Positions 19,200 through 27,360 of a stretch of DNA of 64,000 nucleotides are shown here, piece by piece. Origin of the DNA: Parathalassolituus penaei. Its GTDB lineage: Bacteria; Pseudomonadota; Gammaproteobacteria; Pseudomonadales; Oceanobacteraceae. The stretch spans positions 373 to 64,372 of the forward strand of contig NZ_JAPNOA010000007.1 of the NCBI RefSeq assembly GCF_026626885.1. Direction: 5' to 3'. The position numbers were made by a program, and so were the translations under genes. The stretch's first letter is position 1, and the number at the start of each line of letters is the position of its first letter. The notes beneath the pieces were generated by a model, which was not told the DNA's origin, did no database searches, and saw nothing but the letters and a program-made list of their open reading frames with translations.

Positions 19200-20864
19200 A
19201 TGTCCCGCATTACCAATACGCGTCTGATTGAGTCTGCCGACGGCGCTCATGCCTATCCATTGCTGATCAAGAGCCTGTTGCTGTCAGCTCCCCGCTACGA
19301 ACCCAATCGTGAAATCGTTTACCGTGACCAGGTCCGTTATGGTTATGCCACTCTGGTTGAACGTATTGGCCGTCTTGCCAATACGCTGGCGGCGGCGGGA
19401 GTTGGCCCCGGTGATACGGTTGCCGTGATGGACTGGGATAGCCATCGTTATCTGGAAGCCTATTTTGCGGTGCCTATGATGGGTGCCGTGCTGCATCACG
19501 TAAACATCCGTCTCAGTCCGGATCAGATTGCCTACACCATGAATCACGCAGAAGACGACCTGCTGCTGGTGCATGATGATTTTCTGCCAGTGGCTGCGCA
19601 GCTGGTGCCGCAGGTCAGTTCTCTCAAGGGTGTGATCCGGATCAGCGATAACAACACCGCCATTGATTGCCCGCTGACCTTTATTGGGGAATACGAAGCA
19701 CTGCTGGCAGCCAGTTCAGCGGATTATGACTTCCCGGATTTTGACGAAAACTCGATTGCGACCACCTTCTACACTACCGGCACTACGGGTAACCCCAAGG
19801 GTGTCTACTACAGCCATCGCCAGCTGGTACTGCACACGCTCAACACTTCAGTAACGCTGGGGGCGCTGGATGGTCTGGGTATTTTGCGGTCGGACGACGT
19901 CTACATGCCGATGACGCCGATGTTCCATGTCCATGCCTGGGGTGTGCCGTATGTAGCGACCCTGATCGGAGCCAAACAGGTGTATCCGGGCCGGTATGAC
20001 CCTGATTATCTGGTGAAGCTGTTTGCTCGCGAAAAAGTCACGTTCTCTCATGGTGTGCCGACGGTTCTGCAAATGATCCTCAACTGTGAAGCGGCTAAAA
20101 CTGCGGATCTGTCTGGCTGGAAGATGCTGACTGGCGGCAGTGCGCCAACTCTGGGTCTGGCCCGTGAAATGGCAAAACGAGGTGTCAGTTTCTACACCGC
20201 CTACGGTATGTCGGAAACCTGCCCGATTATTACCGCTGCTTACCTTAGTGCCGAAGTGCGTGCCTTGCCGATGGATGAACAAATGCCGCAGCGCATCAAG
20301 ACCGGTATTGCCGCGCCGCTGGTGGAACTGCGAATAGTGGATCTTGATGGCAACCCGTTGCCTCACGATGGTGAAACCATGGGCGAGGTGGTTGTGCGTG
20401 CGCCGTGGTTGACTCAGGGCTACCTGCGGGAGCCGCAAAAAGGCGCTGAACTCTGGCAGGGTGGTTGGTTACATACTGGCGATGTGGGTTCTATTGATGA
20501 ACGTAATGTTCTGCAGATCAAGGATCGCATCAAGGATGTGATCAAAACCGGTGGTGAGTGGGTGTCGTCACTGGAAATCGAAAGCCTGATCAGTTTGCAT
20601 CCGGATGTCCGCGAAGTGGCGGTGGTCGGTGTGCCCGACAAACGCTGGGACGAACGGCCGCTGGCGCGAGTGGTGTTGGCCAAAGGCTCCGACCTTACGG
20701 TGGAAGGCCTCAAGGCGCATCTGCAAACCTTTGTGGATCAGGGGCGCATCAATAAATGGGCGATTCCCGAAGTGATCGACATCGTCTCTGAAATTCCGAA
20801 AACCAGTGTTGGCAAGATCAACAAGAAACGACTGCGGGAAATGATCGCCAGCGGCGAACGTTAA
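19200..20864 (+). CDS. AMP-forming acyl-CoA ligase, AlkK-like
   Basis: 554 aa. Activates a carboxylic acid to its CoA thioester through an acyl-AMP. ATG at 19200 has GGAGGG immediately upstream. The P-loop TTFYTTGTTGNPKG, the A5 motif YGMSETCP, A7 WLHTGDVG, A8 DRIKDVIKTGGEW and the catalytic lysine in KTSVGKINKKRL are all present, so it should be active. Overall it resembles medium-chain fatty acid-CoA ligases of the AlkK type (PMFHVHAWGVPY and the TGGEWVSSLEIES region); substrate chain length is inferred. Stands alone, convergent with the downstream membrane gene and sharing a terminator hairpin. Confidence 0.88.
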   Translation: MSRITNTRLIESADGAHAYPLLIKSLLLSAPRYEPNREIVYRDQVRYGYATLVERIGRLANTLAAAGVGPGDTVAVMDWDSHRYLEAYFAVPMMGAVLHHVNIRLSPDQIAYTMNHAEDDLLLVHDDFLPVAAQLVPQVSSLKGVIRISDNNTAIDCPLTFIGEYEALLAASSADYDFPDFDENSIATTFYTTGTTGNPKGVYYSHRQLVLHTLNTSVTLGALDGLGILRSDDVYMPMTPMFHVHAWGVPYVATLIGAKQVYPGRYDPDYLVKLFAREKVTFSHGVPTVLQMILNCEAAKTADLSGWKMLTGGSAPTLGLAREMAKRGVSFYTAYGMSETCPIITAAYLSAEVRALPMDEQMPQRIKTGIAAPLVELRIVDLDGNPLPHDGETMGEVVVRAPWLTQGYLREPQKGAELWQGGWLHTGDVGSIDERNVLQIKDRIKDVIKTGGEWVSSLEIESLISLHPDVREVAVVGVPDKRWDERPLARVVLAKGSDLTVEGLKAHLQTFVDQGRINKWAIPEVIDIVSEIPKTSVGKINKKRLREMIASGER

Positions 20865-20881
20865 ACGTTGGTGTTAACTCC

Positions 20882-20909
20882 GGCTGCCAGCCCCGTGGGA
20901 CTGGCAGCC
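20882..20909. terminator. Bidirectional terminator-like hairpin
   Basis: GGCTGCCAG pairs with CTGGCAGCC around a 10-base loop, in the 50-base gap between the convergent ligase and gate-domain genes. Confidence 0.6.
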
Positions 20910-20914
20910 AGATT

Positions 20915-21853
20915 TCAGAGATACAACCAGCTATGGGCGGCGATTCGGAAGGCGATACCAACAAACGCCCCCATAATCGCCGGGCGGGCGACTTCCGCCA
21001 CCGGCTTGCCTGCGGCCAGCAGAATGGCAACCCCGGCCACGTCCAGTGGACATAACAACAAACCAGCCAGCAGGTTGATGTCACGTGGGGTCAGCAAATG
21101 CTGGCTGAACTGCTCCATGGCAATCCCCATCATGGCGGTGCCGCCAGCGATGTATTTGGTAATGCCCAGCAGCAGGGTCTGGGTCGGGTAACCAATTGCT
21201 TCAAACGCCGGAGCCAAGGAGGTTTCCAGCACACCAATAGCACCGGTCAGGCGAATCAGGTTGACCGCAACCAGAGCAACCACCAGCAAGGGCAGGGCGC
21301 CAATCGCAATATCCCAGGCATCGGTGCCCGCGCGGCGAATCACCGCCATCAGGCCTTTGGGTGGGGCGGCATCGGGCAGAGCATCGTTGGCCGCGGGTTT
21401 ATCGTCTGAACTCAGGTTGCGGGCGAAACCGTACCAGGTAACAGACGCCGCTAACAAACCACCGATCAGGGCGATGCCCATGGTTACCGGAATATCCAGC
21501 CCGGCGGCGGCCATCGGAAACACCACGTTGGCCTGACTGAGTGCCAGCACCATCGCCAGCGTTGCAGCAATATGGCGCGGAGCAGAGCCGGTGCGGGCCA
21601 TCACCGCGAGGGTAGCCAGCGGAGCGGCAAAACTCACCAGCATCACCTGAATCAGGGCGAATACCCCCAGGCCGCTCAGGCCAAAAGGGCGCAGCAGCGG
21701 CGTGACCACATTAACAATCCGGTTCAGCCAGCCCACCGATTCCAGCCAGCGCATGATGCTCAGCATCACAATCATGATGGGTAATAAAACAAACAGCGCC
21801 AGCTCAACGGCAGCGCGACCGGACGACAATATAGTGGCGGCGATCTGATCCAT
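20915..21853 (-). CDS. Nucleoside-recognition (Gate) domain inner-membrane protein
   Basis: About 312 aa, polytopic. Multiple hydrophobic segments (LALFVLLPIMIVMLSIM, VFALIQVMLVSFAAPLATLAVM, MGIALIGGLLAASVTW, LPLLVVALVAVNLIRL) and two Gate-type halves: the second contains GITKYIAGGTAMMGIAMEQ and NLLAGLLLCPLDVAGVAILL. Related to SpmA/SpmB and nucleoside-transporter gates; the transported or gated compound is unknown. The start at 21853 (MDQIAAT) is preferred; an ATG six codons upstream is possible. Single gene. Confidence 0.8.
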   Translation of the reverse strand: MDQIAATILSSGRAAVELALFVLLPIMIVMLSIMRWLESVGWLNRIVNVVTPLLRPFGLSGLGVFALIQVMLVSFAAPLATLAVMARTGSAPRHIAATLAMVLALSQANVVFPMAAAGLDIPVTMGIALIGGLLAASVTWYGFARNLSSDDKPAANDALPDAAPPKGLMAVIRRAGTDAWDIAIGALPLLVVALVAVNLIRLTGAIGVLETSLAPAFEAIGYPTQTLLLGITKYIAGGTAMMGIAMEQFSQHLLTPRDINLLAGLLLCPLDVAGVAILLAAGKPVAEVARPAIMGAFVGIAFRIAAHSWLYL

Positions 21854-22001
21854 GCGGGAATTCCGGAACAAATATTCAAGGCAGCGAGCCTAACAGAATC
21901 CTCGTGCGTAAATCGACCGGCGACCTTGGTCGTAAGCGAAAGCCGCAAGCAACAGACTGATGCAAAAACACCGTCAGGCATCAGTGCGAGCACGCTCTTA
22001 C

Positions 22002-22091
22002 CAGGCTGAGAAAGGGCAGGCTGAGAAAGGGCAGGCTGAGAAAGGGCAGGCTGAGAAAGGGCAGGCTGAGAAAGGGCAAGCTGAAAAATGG
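22002..22091. repeat. 15-bp minisatellite, about six units
   Basis: Five perfect CAGGCTGAGAAAGGG units run from 22002 to 22076, with one diverged unit after. Unit length is a multiple of three, so a frame across it reads EKGQA repeats, but there is no ribosome site or partner sequence and I treat it as non-coding. A GGCGGAGTG/CACTCCGCC hairpin lies at 22154-22188. Confidence 0.9.
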
Positions 22092-22193
22092 AAGGTCGTG
22101 ATTAAAAGTCGAGTGCACCGGACGATACAGCTGGTCCGGTGATGTGAAAAAAGGGCGGAGTGGCCCGGGAGAGATGAATCACTCCGCCAATCA

Positions 22194-22238
22194 GGGTAAC
22201 GTCAGACGGAAACCTGGCTATGGTTTGAAACGTTACCC
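22194..22238 (-). terminator. Hairpin overlapping the stop of the 64-aa gene
   Basis: GGGTAACGT pairs with ACGTTACCC, with an inner AAACC/GGTTT stem. It overlaps the stop codon of the small minus-strand gene and may terminate it. No obvious T run. Confidence 0.45.
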
Positions 22239-22427
22239 GTAGACATCGTTGTGCAGTTTGACCGGCTTGGGCATCTTGTGTGGCTCGTTAGCCGAATGCC
22301 AGGCGTGGCAGGAACTGGCACCATCATCAACATGGTCGATATGCCCACCGTGCGCCAAAAATGCAGCGATGTCGTCTTGCAGCTTGCGTCGTACTTCGTC
22401 GTGCGACGGTTCGTGATGCTGTGTCAT
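22233..22427 (-). CDS. Small hydrophilic protein (64 aa), possibly SutA-like
   Basis: Starts MTQHHEPSHDEVRRK with a strong GGAGG seven or so bases upstream, which is why 22427 is preferred over the longer frame to 22496. The segment DDIAAFLAHGGHIDHVDDG resembles the short conserved core of SutA-type RNA polymerase-binding proteins (IxAFLxxGGxIxxV), but the typical C-terminal motif is not visible, so this is only a suggestion. The remainder is rich in histidine. Single gene. Confidence 0.6.
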   Translation of the reverse strand: MTQHHEPSHDEVRRKLQDDIAAFLAHGGHIDHVDDGASSCHAWHSANEPHKMPKPVKLHNDVYG

Positions 22428-22742
22428 ACATGAACCTCCGTTCCAGAGAACACAGACCCTGCACATTATGTATAAAAAATAATCAGCCAAAGTCAAGGTG
22501 ATACTCCATTATGAGGCTGCCAATCCATGATTTCGGCGATGAGCTAACTCCGTGTTTTTACCAGTATTTTTCTCGTGAATGGCAAGTATGCCAGCCATAA
22601 CGGTTATCAGGTTGTCAGTGGCAGGTTTATACTTCGGACACAGAATAAAGGCAGAATCCCCAAAACTGCCGTAGCTAATGACGCCCCATAATCCCGAATA
22701 ACGCCAAAGGCGGGGGCACCACTAACCCATAGAGGCCCAACA

Positions 22743-24920
22743 ATGACTGGATACGTTCAGAAAGGTGGCATTCAAGTTGCCCAGGCGCTGTACGATTTCG
22801 TAAATCAAAAGGCAATTCCAGGTACTGGCGTCGACGTCGATGCCTTCTGGGCTGGGTTTGATGCACTGGTAAACGATCTGGCGCCAAAAAACCGCGCGCT
22901 GCTGGCCAAGCGTGATGATCTGCAGGCCAAAATCGACCTGTACCACACCGAACGCAAAGGTCAGCCGCACAACGCCGCTGAATACAAGGCGTTCCTGCAG
23001 GAAATCGGTTACCTGCTGCCACAAGCGGACGACTTCCAGGCTGAAACTGCCAACGTCGAGCCGGAAATTGGCCAGATGGCAGGTCCACAGCTGGTAGTAC
23101 CAGTTATGAACGCCCGTTTCGCACTGAACGCAGCCAATGCTCGTTGGGGCTCCCTGTACGATGCCCTGTACGGCACCAACGCTCTGGCCGAAGACAACGG
23201 CGCTGAACGTACCAAGGAATACAACCCGACTCGTGGTGCGCGTGTAATCGCCTACGCTCGAGACTTCCTCAACGAAGCCATTCCACTGGCTACCGGCGAC
23301 CACGCCGACAGCACTGCCTACCGTGTTGTCGCTGGCAAGCTGGAAGTGAGCCTGAAAGACGGTTCCGTAACCGGTCTGGCCGATGAGTCCAAACTGCAGG
23401 GTTACGTCGGTGATGCTGCTGCTCCAACCGCTATCCTGTTCAAGAACAACGGTCTGCACTTCGAAGTCCAGATTGATGCCTCCACCCAGATCGGCGCAGC
23501 CGACGCGGCGGGCATCAAGGACATCCTGATGGAAGCGGCCCTGACCACCATCATGGACTGTGAAGACTCCGTAGCCGCCGTTGACGCCGAAGACAAGGTG
23601 CTGACTTACAGCAACTGGCTGGGCCTGATGCGTGGCGATCTGGAAGAGTCTGTTACCAAAGGTGGCAAGACCTTTACCCGTCGCATGAACGCTGACCGTG
23701 AATACACCGGCCTGAACGGCGAGACCCTGAAACTGAAAGGTCGCTCCATGCTGTTCGTGCGTAACGTTGGCCACCTGATGACCAACCCGGCAATGCTCGA
23801 TAAAGACGGCAACGAAGTACCGGAAGGCATCATGGACGCCATGGTAACCACCCTGTGCGCCATGCATGACCTGAAAGGCAACGCGCCATTCCAGAACAGC
23901 ACCACTGGTTCTGTGAACATCGTTAAGCCAAAAATGCACGGACCTGAAGAAGTGGCATTCGCCAGCGAAGTCTTCAGCCGCGTAGAAGACGCACTCGGTC
24001 TGCCACGCTTCACCATGAAGATGGGCATCATGGACGAAGAGCGTCGCACCACTGTGAACCTGGGTCGTTGCATCGAAGCCGCCAAGAACCGTGTGGTGTT
24101 TATCAACACCGGCTTCCTGGACCGCACCGGTGACGAAATCCACACCTCCATGCTGGCCGGTGCGTTTGTGCCGAAGTCCATCATGAAGCAACAGCTGTGG
24201 ATCAACACCTACGAAAACTGGAACGTCGACACTGGCCTGAAATACGGTCTGCAAGGTCGCTCCCAGATTGGTAAAGGCATGTGGGCTATCCCTGACGAAA
24301 TGGGCCAGATGATGGAGCAGAAAATTGCCCATCCAAAATCCGGCGCCAACACCGCATGGGTTCCGTCTCCAACTGCCGCCACCCTGCACGCACTGCACTA
24401 CCACCAGGTAGACGTATTTGCGGTTCAGGAAGAGCTGAAACAACGTGCCTTCGCTAACCTCGACGGCATCCTGACTATCCCGCTGATGACTGCCGAACAG
24501 CGCGCCGCGCTGACTCCGGAACAGATCCAGCGTGAAATCGACAACAACTGCCAGGGCATCCTGGGTTACGTTGTGCGTTGGGTTGATCAGGGTGTTGGTT
24601 GCTCCAAGGTGCCAGACATCAATAACGTCGGCCTGATGGAAGACCGCGCGACCCTGCGTATTTCTTCCCAGCACGTTGCCAACTGGCTGGAACACGGTGT
24701 GTGCACCCGCGAACAGGTTGAAGACAGCCTCAAGCGTATGGCTGCTATTGTAGATGGCCAGAACGCCGGTGACGCTGCCTACATCAACATGGCGCCAGGC
24801 TTCGACGGCATCGCCTTCAAAGCTGCCTCTGACCTGATCTTCAAAGGTAAAGAGCAGCCAAGCGGTTACACCGAACCACTGCTGCACGCCTACCGCCTGA
24901 AGTTCAAAGCAGCGCAGTAA
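22743..24920 (+). CDS. glcB: Malate synthase G
   Basis: 725 aa, the normal size for the monomeric G isoform. Condenses glyoxylate with acetyl-CoA to malate in the glyoxylate bypass or glycolate use. [17 protein letters not shown] holds the magnesium-binding acidic residues, [18 protein letters not shown] and [18 protein letters not shown] contain the active-site loop with the catalytic arginine region, and [16 protein letters not shown] near the end is characteristic. GAGG lies upstream of the ATG. Codons are strongly biased, and the antisense strand carries a long artefactual open frame (22722-24887). No isocitrate lyase in the window. Two hairpins follow. Confidence 0.97.
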   Translation: MTGYVQKGGIQVAQALYDFVNQKAIPGTGVDVDAFWAGFDALVNDLAPKNRALLAKRDDLQAKIDLYHTERKGQPHNAAEYKAFLQEIGYLLPQADDFQAETANVEPEIGQMAGPQLVVPVMNARFALNAANARWGSLYDALYGTNALAEDNGAERTKEYNPTRGARVIAYARDFLNEAIPLATGDHADSTAYRVVAGKLEVSLKDGSVTGLADESKLQGYVGDAAAPTAILFKNNGLHFEVQIDASTQIGAADAAGIKDILMEAALTTIMDCEDSVAAVDAEDKVLTYSNWLGLMRGDLEESVTKGGKTFTRRMNADREYTGLNGETLKLKGRSMLFVRNVGHLMTNPAMLDKDGNEVPEGIMDAMVTTLCAMHDLKGNAPFQNSTTGSVNIVKPKMHGPEEVAFASEVFSRVEDALGLPRFTMKMGIMDEERRTTVNLGRCIEAAKNRVVFINTGFLDRTGDEIHTSMLAGAFVPKSIMKQQLWINTYENWNVDTGLKYGLQGRSQIGKGMWAIPDEMGQMMEQKIAHPKSGANTAWVPSPTAATLHALHYHQVDVFAVQEELKQRAFANLDGILTIPLMTAEQRAALTPEQIQREIDNNCQGILGYVVRWVDQGVGCSKVPDINNVGLMEDRATLRISSQHVANWLEHGVCTREQVEDSLKRMAAIVDGQNAGDAAYINMAPGFDGIAFKAASDLIFKGKEQPSGYTEPLLHAYRLKFKAAQ

Positions 24921-24931
24921 GCACCGCTGTT

Positions 24932-25008
24932 ATCCCGGATGCAGATCATCCGGGATGCACAGAAAAACAAACCCCGATTGGCGCAAGCTCATCGGGGTTT
25001 TGTTTTTT
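24932..25008 (+). terminator. Double hairpin terminator after glcB
   Basis: ATCCCGGATG/CATCCGGGAT (24932-24955) is followed by AACCCCGAT/ATCGGGGTT (24970-24999) and a T-rich tail. The second hairpin is a standard intrinsic terminator. Confidence 0.85.
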
Positions 25009-25026
25009 GCTGGTTTGATGTTCGCT

Positions 25027-25165
25027 GCGTCTGGCGTCTGGCGTCTGGCGTCTGGCGTCTGGCGTCTGGCGTCTGGCGTCTGGCGTCTGGCGTCTGGCGT
25101 CTGGCGTCTGGCGTCTGGCGTCTGGCGTCTGGCGTCTGGCGTCTGGCGTCTGGCGTCTGGCGTCG
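25027..25165. repeat. Heptamer microsatellite (GTCTGGC), about 20 copies
   Basis: About 19-20 uninterrupted copies of the seven-base unit. The same unit, or variants differing by one or two bases, flanks most copies of the dispersed multi-hairpin element in this window. Not coding; a seven-base unit rotates through all frames, giving SGVWRLA-type open frames. Confidence 0.95.
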
Positions 25166-25174
25166 GCCGGGCCG

Positions 25175-25460
25175 TGATCGGATCTGGCGTCTATTCGGCT
25201 TGTTAATTGGCCAGGCTGCTTGCCCTGCCTGGGGGACCTTGTCCCCCGGCCGGGCGGCCGTCCCCCTGCTTAGCCCTGCTGGGCTCGTATTCCCGGTATT
25301 CACCGACAACGGCTTTTCGACCCCGGCCAGATGGTACATCCCTGTACCAACTGGCCTTGCGGGGCATCCATGCCCCGGCCGGGTCGGCCGTTGCGGTGAA
25401 TCCCGGCTCGCCCAGATGGGCATTGGGCAGCCAGCTTCGCTGGGCAAAATTGGTGTGCTG
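25175..25460. repeat. Dispersed multi-hairpin element, copy B
   Basis: Core from 25197 to about 25446, left edge joined to the 20-copy heptamer array. The 32-base hairpin at 25325-25356 reads GGCCAG, A, TGGTACA, TCCC, TGTACCA, A, CTGGCC: both arms differ from copies A and D by paired, compensating changes. A CCATGCTCCGCGTG-type palindrome follows near 25477. Confidence 0.85.
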
Positions 25461-25516
25461 GTGGATTTCTCGTTCCCATGCTCCGCGTGAGAATGCAGCG
25501 GTTTTTACTTGATCGG

Positions 25517-25797
25517 TGTCTGGCGTCTGGCGTCGGCCGGGCCGCGATCGGATCTGGCGTCTATTCGGCTTGTTAATTGGCAAAGCTGCTTGCCCTGCCT
25601 GGGGGACCTTGTCCCCCGGCCGGGTCGGCCGTTGCGGTGAATCCCGGCTCGCCCAGATGGGCATTGGGCAGCCAGCTTCGCTGGGCAAAATTGGTGTGCT
25701 GGTGGATTTCTCGTTCCTACGCTCCCGCGTGGAATATTGTGCTGGACGTTTGAGGTGGAATGGATGCTGCTTTCCAGCGTCCAGCGTCCAGCGTCCA
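25517..25797. repeat. Dispersed element copy B2, internally deleted
   Basis: Repeats the flank and left end of copy B almost exactly (25530-25620), then jumps from the first CCCCGGCCGGG to the sequence after the second, losing about 140 bases including the 32-base hairpin. The right end (25621-25715) again matches copy B. Four GTCCAGC-like heptamers close it at about 25771-25797. B and B2 look like a tandem duplication followed by a deletion. Confidence 0.8.
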
Positions 25798-25894
25798 GCT
25801 TTGGTTTCTGATGTCGATGCGAGATTGTCCGTCTCTGTTGCTTCTCAGTGGCGCCTCTTTAAACTGACTCATCCTCTTTTATCCGGAGATATCG

Positions 25895-26368
25895 ATGTTC
25901 TTCCCTGAGCCTGGCAATAAACACTATGTGGTTCGCGACGACGCCAATGACCCGTTGTCGGCTTACTCCCGTTTCGGGTTCGAACTGGACGATGCCGAAT
26001 GGCCAACGGTTGAACACTATTATCAGGGCATGAAATTCGAAAAAGGCCCTATCCGCGACGCAATTCGCATCGCAGAAAACGCAGCCCAGGCCGTCAAACT
26101 GGCCAAGGCCAATAAAAAAGCGGTTCGCAAAGACTGGGACGATGTTCGTAAAGTGATGATGACCCGGGCGATTTATATCAAATGCCGTACCCATCCCGAG
26201 GTTGCTGCCGCACTGCTGAAAACCGGCACCGACAAGATCGTCGAAAACTCCATGTATGACTACTACTGGGGCTGCGGCCGCGACGGACGCGGACACAACA
26301 CCTATGGCGTTGTACTGATGGCGGTTCGGGATAAATTGCTGCAAGAGCAGGGGAGTGTTCAGGGCTGA
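25895..26368 (+). CDS. NADAR family protein (YbiA-like)
   Basis: 157 aa. Members act on ADP-ribose-linked or riboflavin-pathway N-glycosides. Family features: SAYSRFGFELDDAEWPTVEHYYQGMKF (the WPTVEHYYQ motif) near the start, DWDDVRKVMMTRAIYIK in the middle, and YYWGCGRDGRGHNTYGVVLM at the end with the conserved WG and N-G. An earlier ATG is not available within the frame; a GGAG lies just upstream. Single gene between repeats and the cassette region. Substrate here unknown. Confidence 0.88.
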   Translation: MFFPEPGNKHYVVRDDANDPLSAYSRFGFELDDAEWPTVEHYYQGMKFEKGPIRDAIRIAENAAQAVKLAKANKKAVRKDWDDVRKVMMTRAIYIKCRTHPEVAAALLKTGTDKIVENSMYDYYWGCGRDGRGHNTYGVVLMAVRDKLLQEQGSVQG

Positions 26369-26384
26369 ACAATCGGCCCTGAAC
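26357..26384 (+). terminator. Hairpin at the end of the NADAR gene
   Basis: GTTCAGGGC pairs perfectly with GCCCTGAAC over 9 bp, overlapping the stop codon. Only a weak T content follows. Confidence 0.5.
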
Positions 26385-26711
26385 AAACGATGATCAACAG
26401 CGTAATCAAGCCCTGTTAATGATCCATGCGCGTATTTCCAGAGCGGTTGCGCGTTTTTCCGGATGCTGTTAGCGTATCTCCATGAAGTTCAAAGGTTTTT
26501 CGTTTTTGGCGCAGAATTAATGCGCACGTTAAACCAGAAAAACACGCATGCGTGTATTTCCAGGGAGAAGAGTTTGATGAAAATGGAAATTATCAATCGA
26601 TTCAAAAACCTACCATCCGCTTGCAACAAATCACGCCACCAGAAAAACGCGCATGCGCATGAATAAACTGTTAGGCAGTCATTTACTCACGAATAGCACA
26701 ATGGAGAATAT
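26385..26711. other. Intergenic region with GC-palindromes and a GTTAGGC core site
   Basis: No gene supported. Contains three related palindromic blocks (AACACGCATGCGTGT, AACGCGCATGCGCAT and ATGCGCGTATTTCC), each next to a CCAG or CCAGAAAAAC motif. At 26670-26676 is GTTAGGC, the integron core-site sequence, directly before the cassette gene. No full attC partner (RYYYAAC) was found upstream, so this may be the left edge of a decayed cassette array. Confidence 0.4.
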
Positions 26712-27263
26712 ATGAGCGATTGGGATTTCTTACATGACATGCATAATGAAGGTTATAGCCCCGATCAAATCGCTGATGCCGCAGCCTGTGGTTATAATCC
26801 GTATGAGCCATTCTATTTCGAAGAGCTTGGTTTTAGCGCTGATGAGTGGGAAGAACTAGAAGAGCCGGAATTATCAAATAAACGCTCACCTATTAATTCT
26901 GAACTATTGTTGGTATTTGAAAACTTGGTTGAAAATGCGAAATTGTTTCACTCATTAACGAATCGATATTTGCAAATATGGGGAGAATTAGGGGAACTAT
27001 TTGGCGAAATTAATTATGGTATAAAGCGCCACAAGCCACATACAAAGGGTTCTGATGGTAAGCTTGGTAATGACTTCATTGAAATAAAAACCATTTCCCC
27101 AGAGAAAAGTGTAGAAGAAGTAAGGGTTAAGAGCGCTGGAAACTTTAATAAGCTATTAATAGTAAAGATCAACGAGGATTTTTCTTTTGAAAGCCAGATT
27201 ATCGCAAGGAAAAATCTATCAAAAGGCGGTGATAGACATTTGCGTGCATCATGGAAAAAATAG
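26712..27263 (+). CDS. Cassette-borne protein with C-terminal PD-(D/E)XK-like (DUF6998-type) domain
   Basis: 183 aa, unknown function. The N-terminus MSDWDFLHDMHNEGYSPDQ is a small helical region seen on hypothetical cassette proteins. The C-terminal part has GSDGKLGNDFIEIKTISPEK (D...ExK arrangement) followed by VRVKSAGNFNKLLIVKI and a basic SKGGDRHLRASWKK tail, which looks like a small restriction-nuclease-type fold. A GGAG lies upstream of the ATG. The base composition is clearly AT-richer than its neighbours. It lies between GTTAGGC at 26670 and an attC at 27279, so it is the single gene of an integron-like cassette. Confidence 0.7.
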   Translation: MSDWDFLHDMHNEGYSPDQIADAAACGYNPYEPFYFEELGFSADEWEELEEPELSNKRSPINSELLLVFENLVENAKLFHSLTNRYLQIWGELGELFGEINYGIKRHKPHTKGSDGKLGNDFIEIKTISPEKSVEEVRVKSAGNFNKLLIVKINEDFSFESQIIARKNLSKGGDRHLRASWKK

Positions 27264-27278
27264 AAAAATAATAAAAAT

Positions 27279-27360
27279 GCCTAACAAGGCACTGAAAATC
27301 GGTCGCTGCGCTCCCTGGGACCTCAATAGCTTCGCTATTTCGGCCCTTTAGTGCGGCGTT
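27279..27360 (+). other. attC recombination site, split by an IS1182-family element
   Basis: Left core GCCTAAC at 27279-27285. GCACTGAAA (27289-27297) pairs with TTTAGTGC (27347-27354), leaving one extrahelical G, a hallmark of attC. The right core GTTAGGC is interrupted: GTT at 27358-27360 and AGGC at 29157-29160 on the far side of the insertion. Rejoined, the cores are perfectly complementary. The internal region folds further (AATAGC/GCTATT). Confidence 0.8.

Noticed and set aside
21960-22142. An EKGQA-repeat small protein
   Set aside because: No ribosome site; the 15-base minisatellite alone explains the open frame.
22722-24887. A 721-codon open frame on the minus strand opposite malate synthase G
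   Set aside because: It is antisense to a well-conserved enzyme, follows its codon bias, and matches no family.
25027-25206. A SGVWRLA-repeat protein
   Set aside because: The seven-base repeat gives open frames in all phases; no ribosome site or conserved end.
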